From assembly GCA_003225595.1 (NCBI GenBank), contig QIAR01000025.1:1-7719 (forward strand): a stretch of 7,719 bases of DNA, read 5' to 3'. A model generated the notes under the pieces. It was not told the DNA's origin and made no database searches. It worked only from the letters and a program-made list of their open reading frames with translations. Source of the stretch: Acidobacteriota bacterium (lineage in GTDB: Bacteria; Acidobacteriota; Terriglobia; Terriglobales; Acidobacteriaceae). The translations under genes were made by a program, and so were the position numbers. Below, piece after piece: positions 6,819 to 7,719 of the stretch (position 1 is the first letter of the stretch; every line of letters starts with the position of its first letter).

Positions 6819-7388
6819 TCATGCTTTCGTAAATTCGTCGTAAATGCTTTGCAATCGCTCGCGCAGATGCAGCACCGCATAGCGTTTGCGGGAGAGCAGC
6901 GTGTTCACGCTCACGCCGGTCTCGGCGGCGATCTCCTTGAAGCTGCGCCCTTCCAACTCGTGCGCAACAAACACCTCGCGTTGCTCCTCCGGCAACTCGT
7001 CGATCGCCAGCTCAAGTTCATCGAGAAGCACCTTGCGAGCGTAAAGCGCCTCTGGTCCGGCATCGGGCGAAGGCACCAGGTCCTCTAACACGAGCAGTTC
7101 GTCGTCGTCATCGTCGTCGTTGCGCGCGACGGCGGTATCGCTGAAGCTCTCCGGCCTTTGCTTGCGGAAGAGATCGGTGATGCGATTGCGCGCCACGCGA
7201 AACAGCCAGCCGGTGACGTGCTCGATCGGCATCAGCAGGCGGTTCACTTCCATCAGCTCGTAGAAGACGTCCTGCAGAATGTCCTCCGCGTCGCGCGGGT
7301 CGGGCACGCGTCGGCGAATGAAGTTGCGCAGCCGGGAACGCTCCCGCTTGACCACTTCGGAGATTCGCTGGTCCTGTTCGAGTGCCAT
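6819..7388 (-). CDS. ECF-type RNA polymerase sigma-70 factor
   Basis: This encodes 189 residues, normal for group 4 sigma factors. Region 2 spans about 12-80, with DAEDILQDVFYEL (33-45) for core binding and WLFRVARNRITDLFRKQ (61-77) for -10 recognition. Region 4 spans about 125-178, with ELPEEQREVFVAHELEGRSF (131-150) leading into a helix-turn-helix, KEIAAETGVSVNTLLSRKRY (151-170), that should read the -35. The linker contains six consecutive Asp (91-96), written in a GAC/GAT repeat that could slip. No region 1 or 3 is present. ATG 7388 has GGAG only about 3 nt upstream, a tight spacing. The next gene, 10 nt downstream, is a small membrane protein that may control it. A 9-bp dyad at 7411-7432 overlaps the leader and suggests repression at the promoter. 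Confidence 0.95.
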   Translation of the reverse strand: MALEQDQRISEVVKRERSRLRNFIRRRVPDPRDAEDILQDVFYELMEVNRLLMPIEHVTGWLFRVARNRITDLFRKQRPESFSDTAVARNDDDDDDELLVLEDLVPSPDAGPEALYARKVLLDELELAIDELPEEQREVFVAHELEGRSFKEIAAETGVSVNTLLSRKRYAVLHLRERLQSIYDEFTKA

Positions 7389-7410
7389 CCGCTCCAGGCT
7401 CGCCGCGTCC

Positions 7411-7432
7411 TTCGTCTACGGTTGTAGACGAA
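7411..7432. promoter_or_regulatory. perfect 9-bp dyad, BlaI/MecI-like operator candidate
   Basis: TTCGTCTAC and GTAGACGAA are exact inverted repeats separated by GGTT. The pattern TAC-4 nt-GTA has the spacing of BlaI/MecI operators (TACAnnTGTA), with one inner A/T position not matching. It begins 23 nt upstream of the sigma ATG. It could also form an RNA hairpin in the leader. Confidence 0.5.
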
Positions 7433-7447
7433 TGAGGGGGTGCGGAT

Positions 7448-7453
7448 ATTGTA
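7448..7453 (-). promoter_or_regulatory. candidate -10 box (TACAAT) for the sigma factor operon
   Basis: On the minus strand TACAAT lies 59 nt upstream of the sigma ATG, and 15 nt separate it from the dyad. No clear -35 is seen at the usual spacing. If used, transcription would begin close to or within the dyad, which fits repression there. Confidence 0.3.
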
Positions 7454-7576
7454 GGGTGGGTAAGTTGCTAAGGACGATAGCCGTGTTAGCCGCTGGTTCC
7501 GGTTTGCTGTTTGTGATCCCGTGATACCTCGGCAGACCTGCTAAGTGCCTTTGGGGAACCGATCAGAATCTTTCTT

Positions 7577-7719
7577 CGCCCAGGTTCGCGCCCAGAACCG
7601 GGGCGCGAACACCAGGCCGAAATCCCGAGCGAAGCCGAGGGATCTAAAATGCGACTGTTCGGATTCCTGAAAGCGCCGCAGACCCCTTGGCATGAACCGA
7701 ACTTACACCGCCACGGGAT
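7577..7719 (+). repeat. dispersed repeat, copy 2 (hairpin, then core; runs off the window)
   Basis: The hairpin is 7584-7593 (GTTCGCGCCC) with 7601-7610 (GGGCGCGAAC) and a 7-nt loop. Outside this stem CCCAGG is kept on the left, but the right arm lacks CTGGGGC compared with copy 1. CCGAAATCCC (7617-7626) and GAGCGAAGCCGAGGGATCT follow, then the core at 7647-7709. Here the core reads from ATG 7649 as MRLFGFLKAPQTPWHEPNLH, with GAGGG placed 8 nt before the ATG, so a real gene start running off the window cannot be excluded. Nothing else that looks like a gene is seen from 7454 to 7576. Confidence 0.85.

Noticed and set aside
6459..7088. A 209-codon plus-strand reading frame across the sigma and small membrane genes
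   Set aside because: It is a mirror of two well-supported minus-strand genes. Its composition (Arg/Ser/Pro-rich, no domain) is typical of antisense frames.
1..7719. CRISPR array, tRNA, rRNA or defence operon
   Set aside because: The only regular repeat array is coding (87-bp units without spacers). No tRNA-like cloverleaf, rRNA motif, nuclease or toxin-antitoxin pair was recognised.

Overview
The window looks like chromosomal DNA from a soil-type Acidobacteriota (Terriglobia-like). This is an inference, resting on the moderately high GC content, a long membrane-anchored protein with a repeated VVxPPPxV motif of a kind I associate with that phylum, an ECF sigma factor paired with a small membrane protein, and dispersed hairpin repeats. 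No housekeeping gene is present to fix the taxonomy.

Left part, plus strand (1-3168). It opens with the frameshifted C-terminal end of an IS630-family transposase (1-249). Next come a secreted SYLF/Ysc84-domain lipid-binding protein (491-1201) and a 613-residue, TonB-like, proline-rich single-pass membrane protein (1327-3168). The latter contains five exact-length 87-bp tandem repeats. A TATAAT box lies between these two genes.

Middle and right part, minus strand (3284-7388). Read in the direction of transcription, from the right, the order is: an ECF sigma-70 factor (7388-6819); a 119-residue two-helix membrane protein with a basic tail, 10 nt downstream and so very probably co-transcribed (6808-6449); two tandem DUF4386 multi-pass membrane proteins 39 nt apart (6302-5592 and 5552-4854); then, beyond a 392-nt non-coding stretch, a small secreted three-cysteine protein (4461-4078); and last a broken deiodinase/redoxin-like gene (3975-3284). 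In the broken gene the segment that should carry the catalytic Cys or Sec is missing and the reading frame is shifted.

Non-coding structure. A dispersed repeat occurs twice in the same orientation. Its core is 63 nt with two mismatches (4558-4620 and 7647-7709), and it is associated with a strong GC-rich hairpin. The two copies flank the sigma/DUF4386 block, and the order of hairpin and core differs between them. A perfect 9-bp dyad with a 4-nt spacer (7411-7432) lies just upstream of the sigma gene and resembles a BlaI/MecI-type operator.

I see no complete defence system, CRISPR array, tRNA or rRNA. The best leads are the excised catalytic segment of the deiodinase-like gene, the permuted dispersed repeat, and the sigma factor with its small membrane partner and operator-like dyad.
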